This document shows, in pieces, positions 26,767-38,000 of a stretch of 64,000 bases of DNA. Source of the DNA: an uncultured Polaribacter sp. GTDB taxonomy: Bacteria; Bacteroidota; Bacteroidia; Flavobacteriales; Flavobacteriaceae. Positions within the stretch are counted from its first letter, which is position 1. Each line of letters starts with the position of its first letter. The notes beneath the pieces were generated by a model. The model saw only the letters and a program-made list of their open reading frames with translations, was not told where the DNA came from and made no database searches. The position numbers and the translations under genes are program-made. The stretch spans positions 19,267 to 83,266 of the forward strand of contig CALKEB010000022.1 in the NCBI GenBank assembly GCA_938084845.1. Reading direction: 5' to 3'.

Positions 26767-28730
26767 TGAAGAAATTCATCACCCTTTTTATCTTTTTAAC
26801 AGTCTTTTTTACAAAGGCACAAACAGAGAGTAACCCCATAAAAATTGAAACCTCTGTTAATAAAATCTCAGAAACAGCATATGATATAATTTTTAATATC
26901 AAGCTTTATGAAGGATGGTATTTGTACTCTCAATACAATCCTGAAAATGCCTCTTTACCTTTAGAAATTTCTATTCCAGAAGATGCAACAGGTTACAAAT
27001 TAATAGGAAATCCTAAAGAAGAAGAAACTTTTAAAAAATATTCTGATGTTTGGGAAGTAGAGGAAGTTGTTTTTAAAGATAAAGCAAAAATTACCCAACG
27101 AATTCATTTAACGAACAAAGATATAACCCAAATTAAAATTAACTTTTTTGGGCAAGTTTGTGAAACGGCATGCATAAATATTGATGAGAATTTCATCATT
27201 TCTTTATCTGGAGCAACAATTACAGAAAACAATATAGTAGATAAAAAAAGCAAATTACTTACTCAAAAATTAAAATTAGATTTAAAAAATAACGAACTTT
27301 TAAAAAGTGATGCAGAAGTTCGTTCAACCTCTTCAAATGGATTGTCTAGTATTTTTTTACTAGGTTTTGTTGGAGGATTGTTGGCTTTATTAACACCATG
27401 TGTTTTCCCTATGATTCCACTAACAGTGTCCTTTTTTACAAAACAAACCCATAACAAAAGAAAAGGAATTTTTAGAGCTGTTCTTTATGGATTCTTTATC
27501 GTAATTATCTATGTTTTATTAAGTTTACCATTTCATTTCTTAGACAATTTAGACCCAGAAATTTTAAATACCATTTCTACCAATGTTTGGTTAAATGTCT
27601 TCTTTTTTAGTGTCTTAGTGTTTTTTGCATTTTCTTTTTTTGGTTTTTACGAAATAACATTACCAAGTTCTTGGGGTAATAAAATGGATTCTGCATCATC
27701 TGTTGGTGGCGTTTTAGGAATCTTTTTTATGGCATTAACCCTAGCCATTGTATCTTTTTCATGTACAGGACCAATATTGGGTTCTTTATTAGCAAGTTCA
27801 TTAACTGCAGATGGTGGTGCTACGCAATTAACTGCTGGTATGACAGGATTTGGTTTAGCATTAGCGTTGCCTTTTGCGCTATTTGCTTTGTTTCCTAATT
27901 GGTTAAATGCACTACCAAAATCTGGCGGATGGATGAATACAACAAAGGTTGTACTTGGATTCTTAGAGTTAGCCTTAGCCTTTAAGTTTTTATCAAACGC
28001 CGATTTAGTTGCCCATTGGGATTTATTAAAACGTGAGGTTTTTATAGCTATATGGATTCTTATTTCTATAGGACTAGCCTTGTATTTGTTCGCTAAAATT
28101 AAATTTCCACATGATACTCCAATAAAAAAGCTTTCTTTCTCTAGAATCTCTTTTGGGGTTTTAGTGATTGCATTTAGCATCTATTTAATACCAGGAGTTT
28201 TGAAAAATCAAACTTGGAATTTAAGTTTGGTTAGTGGTTTTCCTCCTCCTCAATTTTATAGTATTTACGAACAAGAAACAGATTGCCCTTTAGGATTAGA
28301 TTGCTATACAAATTTTGATGAAGGTTTGGCAAAAGCAAAAGCTGTAAACAAACCAATTTTATTAGATTTTACAGGTTGGGCTTGTGTAAATTGCAGAAAA
28401 ATGGAAGAAAATGTGTGGAGCGAATTAGATATTTTTGAAATGCTTAAAAACGACTATATTTTAATTTCTTTGTACGTAGATGACAATAAAAAAGAGTTAC
28501 CAAAGAATCAACAGTTTGATTTTTTAAAAGAAAATGGTAAATTGAAAAAAATTAAAACTGTTGGCGATAAATGGTCTACATTTCAATCGATAAATTTTAA
28601 AAATGCATCTCAACCTTATTATGTATTATTAAGTCCAGAGTTAGAAGTTTTAAACACTACTCAACAATATACAGATAAAGAAACGTATTATGCATGGTTA
28701 AAAAAAGGGGTAACTAATTTTAAAAAATAA
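26766..28730 (+). CDS. dsbD: thiol:disulfide interchange protein DsbD
   Basis: 654 residues from the ATG at 26766. A longer frame beginning at 26685 overlaps tilS and lacks a signal peptide, whereas this start gives a clear one (MKKFITLFIFLTVFFTKAQT). An N-terminal periplasmic domain has a CETAC pair. The transmembrane region carries the two membrane cysteines in TPCVFPMIPL and SCTGPILGSLL. The C-terminal thioredoxin domain has FTGWACVNCRKMEENVW. It passes electrons from cytoplasmic thioredoxin to periplasmic disulfides. Start overlaps the tilS stop, indicating translational coupling. Confidence 0.94.
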   Translation: MKKFITLFIFLTVFFTKAQTESNPIKIETSVNKISETAYDIIFNIKLYEGWYLYSQYNPENASLPLEISIPEDATGYKLIGNPKEEETFKKYSDVWEVEEVVFKDKAKITQRIHLTNKDITQIKINFFGQVCETACINIDENFIISLSGATITENNIVDKKSKLLTQKLKLDLKNNELLKSDAEVRSTSSNGLSSIFLLGFVGGLLALLTPCVFPMIPLTVSFFTKQTHNKRKGIFRAVLYGFFIVIIYVLLSLPFHFLDNLDPEILNTISTNVWLNVFFFSVLVFFAFSFFGFYEITLPSSWGNKMDSASSVGGVLGIFFMALTLAIVSFSCTGPILGSLLASSLTADGGATQLTAGMTGFGLALALPFALFALFPNWLNALPKSGGWMNTTKVVLGFLELALAFKFLSNADLVAHWDLLKREVFIAIWILISIGLALYLFAKIKFPHDTPIKKLSFSRISFGVLVIAFSIYLIPGVLKNQTWNLSLVSGFPPPQFYSIYEQETDCPLGLDCYTNFDEGLAKAKAVNKPILLDFTGWACVNCRKMEENVWSELDIFEMLKNDYILISLYVDDNKKELPKNQQFDFLKENGKLKKIKTVGDKWSTFQSINFKNASQPYYVLLSPELEVLNTTQQYTDKETYYAWLKKGVTNFKK

Positions 28731-28736
28731 ATAATT

Positions 28737-29147
28737 ATGATTTATAATTCAACTGAGAATTCTTTTTTAGAAAAAATTAGTTTAAGTATTCTTTGTACAT
28801 TTTTAGTTATTGTTGTTGGTTTCTCACAACAAAATGTAAAAACACCTAAAAGTATCTATACGTATTCATCAATCCCTCTAAAAAACAGTTTTTACGCTTT
28901 AAACAAAAAGCTTAATTTAAGAGACTTTACCTTTGTATATGTAGATTTATTGGCCCTAGATGTCAACCAGTTTTTAAGGTTAAAAAACAACTTTGGTAAA
29001 ACACCCTCCTCGCTAATTTATGATGATTTTAAAGCGTATAGAGATGAATATTTATTAAAAGGGTTTCGATTAGAGAATGATCCAACATATTGGAACTTGC
29101 AATGCCCTAGTCCACTTTCTGTACAACCCAAAGTTTCCAAAAATTAA
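28737..29147 (+). CDS. small secreted protein of unknown function
   Basis: 136 residues with a hydrophobic signal-like segment (ISLSILCTFLVIVVGFSQQ) preceded by an unusual ~12-residue polar start. The mature part contains FVYVDLLALDVNQFLRL and FKAYRDEYLLKGFRL and has no recognised domain and one cysteine. It begins 6 bp after dsbD, so it is almost certainly the last gene of that run and might be an envelope protein related to DsbD function; that link is only positional. Confidence 0.55.
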   Translation: MIYNSTENSFLEKISLSILCTFLVIVVGFSQQNVKTPKSIYTYSSIPLKNSFYALNKKLNLRDFTFVYVDLLALDVNQFLRLKNNFGKTPSSLIYDDFKAYRDEYLLKGFRLENDPTYWNLQCPSPLSVQPKVSKN

Positions 29148-29296
29148 AAATAGAACACTTTTTTATCAGTTTTTACATATTTCATATTTATTGAAACTTA
29201 TTTATGTATTATTCTTAGTAAATATAGGTATTATTCACAAATAGCTAATATCTTTATTTTAAGTTTTTAGTAATTTTACAATGTAAATTACAGCCT

Positions 29297-31876
29297 ATGT
29301 CTACCTTAACAAAACTTACTAAATTTAATGACAATGTATTGTCTAAGTATCAAATCTATAATAGTATTTTTATTACGTTACCTTTTGATAATATTAACAA
29401 TACAGGCGTATTATTACCTCTTTTTCATAAAGTCTGTGAAAAAGGATTTAAGAACGGAAAAAATCCTACAGAGATTGTAGAAAAATTCTTTAAAAAGTAC
29501 CAAGATACGCCCTCTGAAGAAGATAAGAAAAATTTATTATTTCAATTCATACAATACATAGAACGTCAAGTTGTATTATTTGATGCTATTGAAGATGCTG
29601 CTTTCCCTGTGGTAAATAATATGGACGGTTTTGGAACCCTTAGAAACTCTAAAGAATCTGCAACATTAAGTGGTAAAGATGAAGCTTTAAAAAAATATTT
29701 GGAAGATTTTAAAGTTCGTGTAGTTTTAACAGCACATCCAACTCAATTTTACCCAGGTTCTGTTTTAGGTATCATTACAGATTTAGATAAAGCCATTCAG
29801 AATGATGACTTATTATTGATAAAAAAACTACTAGCCCAATTAGGTAAAACTCCATTTTATAAAAAATCGAAGCCTACTCCTTATGATGAAGCTGTAAGCC
29901 TAATTTGGTATTTAGAGAATGTTTTTTACCATTCTGTGAGTAAAATTCATAACTATATTCAGCAACATGTGTATGATGGAAAACCTATAGAAAATGAAAT
30001 TATTGATTTAGGGTTTTGGCCTGGTGGAGACAGAGATGGTAATCCGTTTGTTACTACTCAAATCACATTAGATGTTGCAGAAAGATTGCGTCAATCTATT
30101 TTAAGAAATTATTATAGAGATGTAAGACGATTAAAAAGGCGCTTTACCTTTCATGGTGTTCAAGAAATATTATCTAGAGTAGAAAAGCGCTTATACAAAC
30201 ATGTTGTAAGAAGTTATACAAAAGTAAATTTCTCTAAAGAAATACTATTAGAGGAGCTAGAGAATGCTAGAGAAATTGTCATTAAGAATCATGGTTCTTT
30301 ATTTATAGATGAACTTAATGATGTAATTAATAAAGTAAGAATATTTGGCTTTCACTTTGCAACTTTAGACATAAGACAAGATAGTAGAGTGCATCACAAT
30401 GCGTTTACTCAAATTGTAGACGATTTGTTGGCAAATGGAGATACTACGTTCCCAAAAAATTATCAAAAATTATCCGCTGAAGAACAAGTAGACGTTTTAG
30501 CTCTAGTAAAAGGCAATATAGATCCTTCTATGTTATCAGATGAAATGTCTATAAAAACGATAGAATCTATTTATGCATTAAAAACCATACAACAAAGAAA
30601 TGGTGAAAGTGGTGCAAATAGATACATTATTAGTAACAACCAAACTGCATTAAACGTAATGCAAACCTTTGCTATGCTTAACTTATGTGGTTTTGAGAAT
30701 GAATTACCAGTAGATGTAATTCCGCTTTTTGAAACTGTAGAAGATTTAGAAAACGCAAGTGATGTAATGAGAACGCTTTACTCCAATAAAGCTTACAGAT
30801 ATCACTTAGCTAAAAGAAAAGACAAACAAACTATTATGTTAGGCTTCTCTGATGGAACTAAAGATGGTGGTTATTTAATGGCAAACTGGGGTATTTTTAA
30901 AGCAAAAGAAGCACTTACCAAAGTATCTAGAGAGTTTGATATAGAGGTTATTTTCTTTGATGGTAGAGGTGGACCACCAGCAAGAGGTGGAGGAAAAACA
31001 CATCAATTCTATGCATCTTTAGGCCCTACTATAGAAGATAAAGAAATACAATTAACTATTCAAGGTCAAACCATTAGCTCTAACTTTGGCACCTTAGATT
31101 CTTCACAATTTAATTTAGAACAATTAATAAGTTCTGGTATTAAAAATGAGGTTTTTACGAAAGACCAAATTAACGATACCAATAGAGAAATTATAAATGA
31201 CTTGGCTACTACAAGTTATAAAACGTATGTAGATTTCAAAAATCACCCACAATTTTTATCGTATTTAGAAAAAATGAGTACGTTAAAATATTATGCAAAA
31301 ACAAATATTGGTAGTAGACCAAGTAAAAGATCTAACTCAGATACTTTAGACTTTTCTGCTTTAAGGGCCATACCTTTTGTAGGTAGTTGGAGCCAATTAA
31401 AACAAAATGTACCTGGATTTTTTGGTGTAGGAACTGCACTTAAAAAATACGAAGATGCAGGAAGTTTTGATGAAATTGTAGCCTTTTATAATGCTTCAGA
31501 CTTCTTTAAAACTTTACTAGAAAATAGTATGATGAGTTTAACCAAATCTTTCTTTGGTTTAACAGCATATATGGCTGATGATCCTGTTTATGGTGAATTC
31601 TGGAAATTAATTTATGAGGAGTATAAAACAACAAAAAGATTGTTGCTAAAACTTACAGGCCATAAAGAATTAATGGAGAATTACCCTGAAGGTAAAGCTT
31701 CTATAGCAATGAGAGAGAGCATTGTTTTACCTCTATTAACGATACAGCAATTTGCGTTAAAGAAAATTCAAGATTTACAACAATCTGAAGGTAATGAAGC
31801 AGAGATTGAAGTCTATGAAAAAATGGTAATGCGTTCTCTATTTGGTAATATTAACGCGAGTAGAAACTCTGCTTAA
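29297..31876 (+). CDS. ppc: phosphoenolpyruvate carboxylase
   Basis: 859 residues. Catalytic motif VVLTAHPTQ (canonical VLTAHPTE/Q) near residue 145, GGDRDGNPFV, and the mobile glycine loop, here FFDGRGGPPARGGG. It forms oxaloacetate from PEP and bicarbonate (anaplerosis). The loop differs from the common FHGRGG form by Asp instead of His, matching a divergent Bacteroidota subtype. Single gene with its own terminator. Confidence 0.93.
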   Translation: MSTLTKLTKFNDNVLSKYQIYNSIFITLPFDNINNTGVLLPLFHKVCEKGFKNGKNPTEIVEKFFKKYQDTPSEEDKKNLLFQFIQYIERQVVLFDAIEDAAFPVVNNMDGFGTLRNSKESATLSGKDEALKKYLEDFKVRVVLTAHPTQFYPGSVLGIITDLDKAIQNDDLLLIKKLLAQLGKTPFYKKSKPTPYDEAVSLIWYLENVFYHSVSKIHNYIQQHVYDGKPIENEIIDLGFWPGGDRDGNPFVTTQITLDVAERLRQSILRNYYRDVRRLKRRFTFHGVQEILSRVEKRLYKHVVRSYTKVNFSKEILLEELENAREIVIKNHGSLFIDELNDVINKVRIFGFHFATLDIRQDSRVHHNAFTQIVDDLLANGDTTFPKNYQKLSAEEQVDVLALVKGNIDPSMLSDEMSIKTIESIYALKTIQQRNGESGANRYIISNNQTALNVMQTFAMLNLCGFENELPVDVIPLFETVEDLENASDVMRTLYSNKAYRYHLAKRKDKQTIMLGFSDGTKDGGYLMANWGIFKAKEALTKVSREFDIEVIFFDGRGGPPARGGGKTHQFYASLGPTIEDKEIQLTIQGQTISSNFGTLDSSQFNLEQLISSGIKNEVFTKDQINDTNREIINDLATTSYKTYVDFKNHPQFLSYLEKMSTLKYYAKTNIGSRPSKRSNSDTLDFSALRAIPFVGSWSQLKQNVPGFFGVGTALKKYEDAGSFDEIVAFYNASDFFKTLLENSMMSLTKSFFGLTAYMADDPVYGEFWKLIYEEYKTTKRLLLKLTGHKELMENYPEGKASIAMRESIVLPLLTIQQFALKKIQDLQQSEGNEAEIEVYEKMVMRSLFGNINASRNSA

Positions 31877-31898
31877 ATTCAGAATTATATAGATAATA

Positions 31899-31930
31899 AT
31901 GCAATCAAGTTTTTGATTGCATTTTTTTTA
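31899..31930 (+). terminator. ppc terminator
   Basis: 10-bp stem ATGCAATCAA (31899-31908) with TTGATTGCAT (31913-31922), 4-nt loop, then eight T. Confidence 0.88.
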
Positions 31931-31964
31931 TGCTATAATTTTCTTTACATTTAAAGAAAAAAGA

Positions 31965-33500
31965 ATGCTAGTTAAAGTTTTTGGCTCTGCCGTTTTTGGT
32001 ATAGAGGCTACTACAATTACTGTAGAAGTGAATATAGATAAAGGGATAGGGTATCATTTAGTAGGTTTACCAGATAAAGCTGTAAGTGAAAGCTCCTATA
32101 GGATTTCTGCAGCTTTAGATAACAATAGCTTTAAACTTCCTGGTAAAAAAATTATCATAAATATGGCACCTGCAGATATTAGAAAGGAAGGTGCTGCTTA
32201 TGATTTAACGCTAGCAATGGGTATTTTAGCAGCTTCAAATCAAATTAAATCGCCCAATATTGACAATTACATTATGATGGGTGAATTGTCTCTAGATGGA
32301 AGTTTACAACCCATAAAAGGGGTGTTGCCAATGGCAATAAAGGCAAGAGAAGAAGGGTTCAAATATTTTATACTCCCAAAAGAAAACGCTAAAGAAGCAG
32401 CTATTGTTAATGATTTAGAAGTTTTAGGAGTAGACAATATTTTAGAAGTTATTAATCATTTTAATGATACTAAAACTATTGAGCCTACAATTGTAGATAC
32501 AAGAGCAGAGTTTTATAAAAATATCGATTTCCCAGAGTTTGATTTTTCTGATGTTAAAGGACAAGAATCTATAAAAAGATGTATGGAAATAGCAGCTGCA
32601 GGAGGCCATAATATTATCCTTATAGGACCTCCAGGATCTGGTAAAACTATGTTGGCTAAAAGGCTACCTAGTATTTTACCCCCTATGACATTGCATGAAG
32701 CGTTAGAAACTACCAAAATTCATTCTGTAGTTGGTAAAACAAAAGAGAATGGTTTAATGGTTCAACGTCCTTTTAGAAGTCCACATCACACCATTTCTGA
32801 TGTTGCTCTAGTTGGTGGTGGGCAATACCCGAAGCCAGGAGAAATATCACTCTCTCATAATGGGGTGCTGTTTTTAGATGAATTACCAGAATTTAAACGT
32901 ACTGTTTTAGAAGTAATGCGTCAACCATTAGAAGATCGAGAAGTAACCATATCTAGGGCAAGGTTCACAGTAACCTACCCTAGTAGTTTTATGTTAGTAG
33001 CAAGTATGAACCCTAGTCCCTCTGGGTTTTTTAATGATCCAAACTCCCTAATGACTTCATCTCCTCAAGAAATGAAGCGTTATCTTAGTAAAATATCTGG
33101 CCCTCTATTGGATCGAATTGATATTCATATCGAAGTTACGCCTGTCCCTTTCGAAAAATTATCTGAAGAAAGAAAAGGAGAATCATCAATTGACATTAGA
33201 AAAAGAGTAACTGCAGCAAGGGAATTACAATCTGAACGATTTAAAGATTTAGAAAATTTACATTATAATGCTCAAATGAATGTAAAACAAATTCGAGCGT
33301 TTTGTAAATTATCAGAAGAAAGTTTACTGCTAATTAAAACAGCTATGGAAAAATTAAACCTTTCTGCAAGAGCTTATGACCGAATTTTAAAAGTAGCTAG
33401 AACAATTTCAGATTTGGCCAACTCTAAGAATATTACTCCCGATCATATTGCTGAAGCTATACAGTATAGAAGCTTGGATAGAGAGGGTTGGCTGGGGTAA
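31965..33500 (+). CDS. yifB: YifB/ComM-type Mg-chelatase-like AAA ATPase
   Basis: 511 residues from the ATG at 31965; a longer frame would start inside the ppc terminator. The N-terminal domain is of the Lon-protease-like fold (MLVKVFGSAVFGIEATTITV). The AAA core follows with Walker A GPPGSGKTMLAKRLPSILPP, Walker B LFLDELPEF and the sensor RQPLEDREVTISRA. The C-terminal domain (LNLSARAYDRILKVARTISDLA) is typical. ComM homologues are hexameric branch-migration helicases assisting integration of transformed DNA; that role here is inferred from the family. Confidence 0.93.
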   Translation: MLVKVFGSAVFGIEATTITVEVNIDKGIGYHLVGLPDKAVSESSYRISAALDNNSFKLPGKKIIINMAPADIRKEGAAYDLTLAMGILAASNQIKSPNIDNYIMMGELSLDGSLQPIKGVLPMAIKAREEGFKYFILPKENAKEAAIVNDLEVLGVDNILEVINHFNDTKTIEPTIVDTRAEFYKNIDFPEFDFSDVKGQESIKRCMEIAAAGGHNIILIGPPGSGKTMLAKRLPSILPPMTLHEALETTKIHSVVGKTKENGLMVQRPFRSPHHTISDVALVGGGQYPKPGEISLSHNGVLFLDELPEFKRTVLEVMRQPLEDREVTISRARFTVTYPSSFMLVASMNPSPSGFFNDPNSLMTSSPQEMKRYLSKISGPLLDRIDIHIEVTPVPFEKLSEERKGESSIDIRKRVTAARELQSERFKDLENLHYNAQMNVKQIRAFCKLSEESLLLIKTAMEKLNLSARAYDRILKVARTISDLANSKNITPDHIAEAIQYRSLDREGWLG

Positions 33501-33661
33501 AAAAATCTCATTATAAAAATCTGATAGATTTCTAACACTTATTATGAATCGTTTACTAGATGATCTCTTATAATAATTAATGATATTATTTAGTATGATT
33601 TAAATGGGCTTTTTGTAACTCAGATTTACTTGTTTTAAGGTTATTTGTAAAACATATTTTA

Positions 33662-33695
33662 TAAAAAAACTGGCTTCATTTTCATGAAGCCAGTT
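33662..33695 (-). terminator. terminator of the susC-susD unit
   Basis: 12-bp perfect stem AACTGGCTTCAT (33668-33679) with ATGAAGCCAGTT (33684-33695), 4-nt loop, T run on the minus strand. It marks the 3' border of the alginate locus. Confidence 0.9.
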
Positions 33696-33725
33696 AATTA
33701 CATTTAAAAAATTTAACAATAAAAA

Positions 33726-35048
33726 CTAGTAACCAGCATTTTGTGTTATTACACCACCAGTTGCTAATATTTCAGAAATTGGAATTGGGAATAAGTAATA
33801 GTTACTATTTACTGTTGTTCCCATTTCTGCATTTACAGAATTAGTTCTTACTAAATCATCCCATCTATGCCCTTCAAAAGCTAACTCTAATCTTCTTTCA
33901 TTTAAAATAGCTGTTTTAACTGCTGCTTGTGAAGTAGCAGTGGTGTTTGCTAAACCAGCTCTGTTTCTAATTTTATTTAATTGTGTTATAGCACCTGAAG
34001 TATTTCCAGTCTCATTTAGCGCTTCTGCATATAATAAAATTACATCTGCTAATCTAATTTCAATCCAATCATGTTCTCCACCATTTCCACCATCTTTAGG
34101 AAATTTAATTGCTGTTGTACCTGCAGCACTTAAAGTAACAGCTCTTCTTAAGTCTGCAGCACCAGTTGCATCACTTGCATCAAAAGCAGCTACTAAATCT
34201 GAATCAACAGGAAAATCTGACTTTGAATCATCTCCTACAAACCAGTTCCAAAAATCAGAACCAAAACCATATTCATCTACAATAGAGCTAGAGATTTGAG
34301 TAGCAAAAATAATTTCTGAATTTCCTTCATTATCAAATCCAAAAACATCACTGAAGTTTGCTTGTAAACTAATACCAGCAGCTGCAGCTCCATTTACAAC
34401 AGCTCCTAAATTAGAGGCCGCACTCGCATAATCACCCATTGCAGCATATACTTTACCTAATAGCGCTTGAGCAGCGTATTTAGACGCTCTTCCATTAGAG
34501 ATAGTTGCAGATAATGAAGAAATTGCATCATTTAGATCTGGAATAACCACATTATTGTAAACGTCCATTGCTGGAACTCTAGCTAAAATTGATGTATCTG
34601 TTAAACTTGGAGATGCTTCTAAGTTAACTGTTACTGCACCAAAAGATTTAACTAATTTGTAATAAGACAATGCTCTTAAAAACTTAGCTTCTGCTATCTC
34701 TGTAGCATCTACAGAATTCTCAATTACATTGTTAGCACTTAAAATAGACTTATACATTGCTGTATATAGTGGCCCAAAGAATTGATCTTCCATGGTTGTT
34801 AAATTTGCTGTAAAAACATCAAACTCTGTATATGGAGCTTCGTCCATAACTGCATTGTCTGATCTAAATTCTCCCATCACAGCTAGAGGCGTTACACTTC
34901 CTAGCTGATAATAATAAGCAGCATTTAATACTCCTTCAAAATCTGTTAACGAGTCTGCACTTGCTAAATTAGCTGGAGACTGATCTAAATCTGAATCACA
35001 AGCTGTTGCTATAAAAAGCGCAGCTAATAATATATATATTTTTTTCAT
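33726..35048 (-). CDS. susD: SusD/RagB-family surface glycan-binding lipoprotein
   Basis: 440 residues. Lipoprotein signal MKKIYILLAALFIATAC (lipid-modified Cys17). SusD-type helical repeats follow, with the family C-terminal pattern LNKIRNRAGL and NERRLELAFEGHRWDDLVRT. It forms the lid over the SusC channel and binds alginate oligosaccharides, judged by the surrounding lyases. It starts 11 bp after susC. It is compact for a SusD protein. Confidence 0.93.
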   Translation of the reverse strand: MKKIYILLAALFIATACDSDLDQSPANLASADSLTDFEGVLNAAYYYQLGSVTPLAVMGEFRSDNAVMDEAPYTEFDVFTANLTTMEDQFFGPLYTAMYKSILSANNVIENSVDATEIAEAKFLRALSYYKLVKSFGAVTVNLEASPSLTDTSILARVPAMDVYNNVVIPDLNDAISSLSATISNGRASKYAAQALLGKVYAAMGDYASAASNLGAVVNGAAAAGISLQANFSDVFGFDNEGNSEIIFATQISSSIVDEYGFGSDFWNWFVGDDSKSDFPVDSDLVAAFDASDATGAADLRRAVTLSAAGTTAIKFPKDGGNGGEHDWIEIRLADVILLYAEALNETGNTSGAITQLNKIRNRAGLANTTATSQAAVKTAILNERRLELAFEGHRWDDLVRTNSVNAEMGTTVNSNYYLFPIPISEILATGGVITQNAGY

Positions 35049-35059
35049 TTTAATAATTT

Positions 35060-38000
35060 TTAAAATTTAACATTTAAACCTATCGTAAAACTTCTTACTA
35101 CTGGGCTAGCACCAACCTGAGCACCATAAACTGTAGGGTCTGTTCCTTTTACACCCTCTGGATTGTAAGAAGTATAATTATCTGCCATGATGTATAATAA
35201 ATTTGTTGCTGCTCCATAAAGTCTAACAGAACTTAAACCAGCTTTACTAGCAATAGAATCGTCTAAAGAGTACCCAATAGTTAAGTTTCTTAACGCTATG
35301 TAAGAAGCATCTTGAATCATTGCATCAGTTTGATTTCTGTTTCTTTCATAATATTCACCATTATGATCTGCTTTACCATCACCATTAGCATCTAAACGAG
35401 CATAATCTAATCTACCTCCCCATTGAGAACCATAATAAAGTGGATCTATGTTATATACTTCAGCTCCATGAGATCCTTGTAACTGGAATGACATATCAAA
35501 CTTCTTATATCTAAAGTTATGTGTCATACCCCAATAAAAGTCTGGTGTATTTTGACCAATTTTTACTAAATCACCACCATCTTCCACAGTTCTAGTTCTA
35601 TCGATAACACCGTCTCCGTTTTGATCTACTACATACGATTCACCAGTTTGGTTGTTTGGATGTCTACTTCCATCTGCTAAGTATTCCATTTCAACTTCTC
35701 CGATAGTTTCTAGTCCCCACATTTCTCCAATACCACCACCTACATAGTTTCTAAAAACGGCACCTCTACCACTTTGTCCAAATATTTGTTGTGGCAATTC
35801 GTCTAAACCTCCTAGGTCTGTAATTTCGGTATTTACTGTTGATAGGTTAGCACTAGTACTCCAAGAAAAATCCGCATCACTTATTAGACTTCCTGAAAAT
35901 TCAAATTCAAAACCAGAACTTCTTACATCACCAACATTTAAAATTGAAGTTGGATTTCCTAACACTTCTGATTGTGCTTGATTAATTAAAATGTCTTCGA
36001 TATCAGACGTATAATAATCTAAACCAACTGTAAATCTATTATTTAAAAATCCTAAGTCTACACCAAAGTTTGTTTCTGTATTTGTTTGCCATGTTAAATC
36101 TGGGTTTGCAGAGTTAGATGGTATTAAATATCCTGTTCCAAATATAGTATTTGAAGGATCTAACAAACTTAGAGAATCGTAAGACCCTAAGAAAGAAGTT
36201 GTCCCTAAAGATCCTGTACTAAATCTTAATTTTAATCTGCTTAAAGTTTCACTATCTTGTAAGAAAGATTCCTTATGTAAATTCCAACCTACAGATACTG
36301 CAGGGAACGTTTCATATCTATTATTAGCTCCAAAACGAGAATCACCATCTCTTCTTAAAGAAGCAGTTAATAAGAAACGATCATCGTAAGAATAGTTTAC
36401 TCTACCAAAAACACTTTCTCTTGATCTTGTTTCATCTCTTTCTGTTACTGTAATATTTGCTGGATCGAATAAGTTATAGTTTAAAACAGCTTCATCTGGA
36501 ACGTTTGCACCATCTAAACGTGTACCAACAAATCTAGTATTTTGGAATTCTAAACCAACTACTGCAGAGATATCATGCTTTCCTATTGTTTTCGCAAAAT
36601 TTAAAGTAGATTCACTTAAAACTGTAGTAACTTTAAGATCTGCTTGATCCATAAAAGTTTGAGAATCTCTTGCTCTAGAATCGTATCCTAACAATCTGTG
36701 TGCATAAGTTTGCGTATCTCTCATATCACCACCTAGAACAGTTTTGATATTTAAATCTTCAGATATATTATACTGTAAATACGTATTTACATTTCCAAAA
36801 AATGTTTTTTCCCAACTTTCTACATTGTCTAACTTCGCAGCAGGACCAGCATCTCCAGAACCACCAATACCATTGTTAGCTCTACCATAATGCCAATCTT
36901 GAGCTGCCATTCCTGGCTCTAAATTATAAATACTATTTGCTTCGTAACCAGAGCCTCTATAACCATTGTCAAAAGCAGATAATCCTAAAGCTTGTGCTTG
37001 TTGATCTAGTTGTTGTACAAAAGCAATAGATTCTTCTGTATGATAAACAGAATGAACACCATAAGATCTTAACAAGTCTCTCATGTCATGTCCTAAAATA
37101 TCTCTTCTTGAAGAAAATCCATTAAAACTTATTCCTGCTTTTAATTTATCTCCAAGATTTGCATCTACATTTAAACGAGCATTCAATCTTTCAAATCCTT
37201 GGGTTAAAACTACACCTTCTGCATTCTGATAACCAACCGATGCAAAGTATTTAGTATTTTCATTTCCTCCACTCATACTAAAGTCATGATTGGTAGTTGA
37301 ACCTGATTGAAACAACCAATCTTCTGGACTAATTGCTCCAGGTGAATTTTCATAAGCACTTAATCTATACTCTAAAAAAGCTGGATCTACTAAGTTTACT
37401 GTACTTGTCCAATTACCTGCTGCAATTTGAGCTCTTGAATGTGCAGCCCATTCTGGACCAGACATTAAAATATTTTCTCTATACTTATTAGATGTACTTA
37501 CATAAGTATTATAATTAAAGGTTGTTTCACCAGAAGTTCCTTTTTTAGTTGTTACTAAGACAACTCCATTTGCACCCCTAGATCCATAAATTGCTGCTGA
37601 AGCTGCATCTTTTAAAATCTCTAAACTTTGTATATCGTTTGGATTTACAGTCTCTAAACCTCCAGAAATAGGATATCCATCTACTACGATTAAAGGGTTT
37701 GAAGCTCCTGAAATAGATGATGCAGCTCTAATTTGAATTTTTGGCGCAGCTCCTGGAGAACCATCTTGATTCTGAATTAAAACCCCCGCCAATTTTCCTG
37801 CTAAAGCGTCATCTACACGAACTGCTTGAACAGCTGCAACTTCACCACCACCAATCTTAGCGACAGCACCGGTAATTTGAGACCTTTTTCTACTACCATA
37901 ACCAACTACCACAACCTCATCTAAAGAACTTGCATCTTCAGCTAAAGTTACATTTAATGTTTTTTGGTTAGAAATAGTTATGTTTTTAGTTACATAACCT

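Noticed and set aside
27647..28180. 177-codon minus-strand ORF within dsbD
   Set aside because: Antisense to the strongly conserved membrane domain of dsbD; composition is that of a shadow frame.
33501..33661. Possible border signature of horizontal transfer next to the alginate locus
   Set aside because: No attachment repeat, tRNA or integrase was found at this border or at 52228-52276, so transfer cannot be supported from the sequence.
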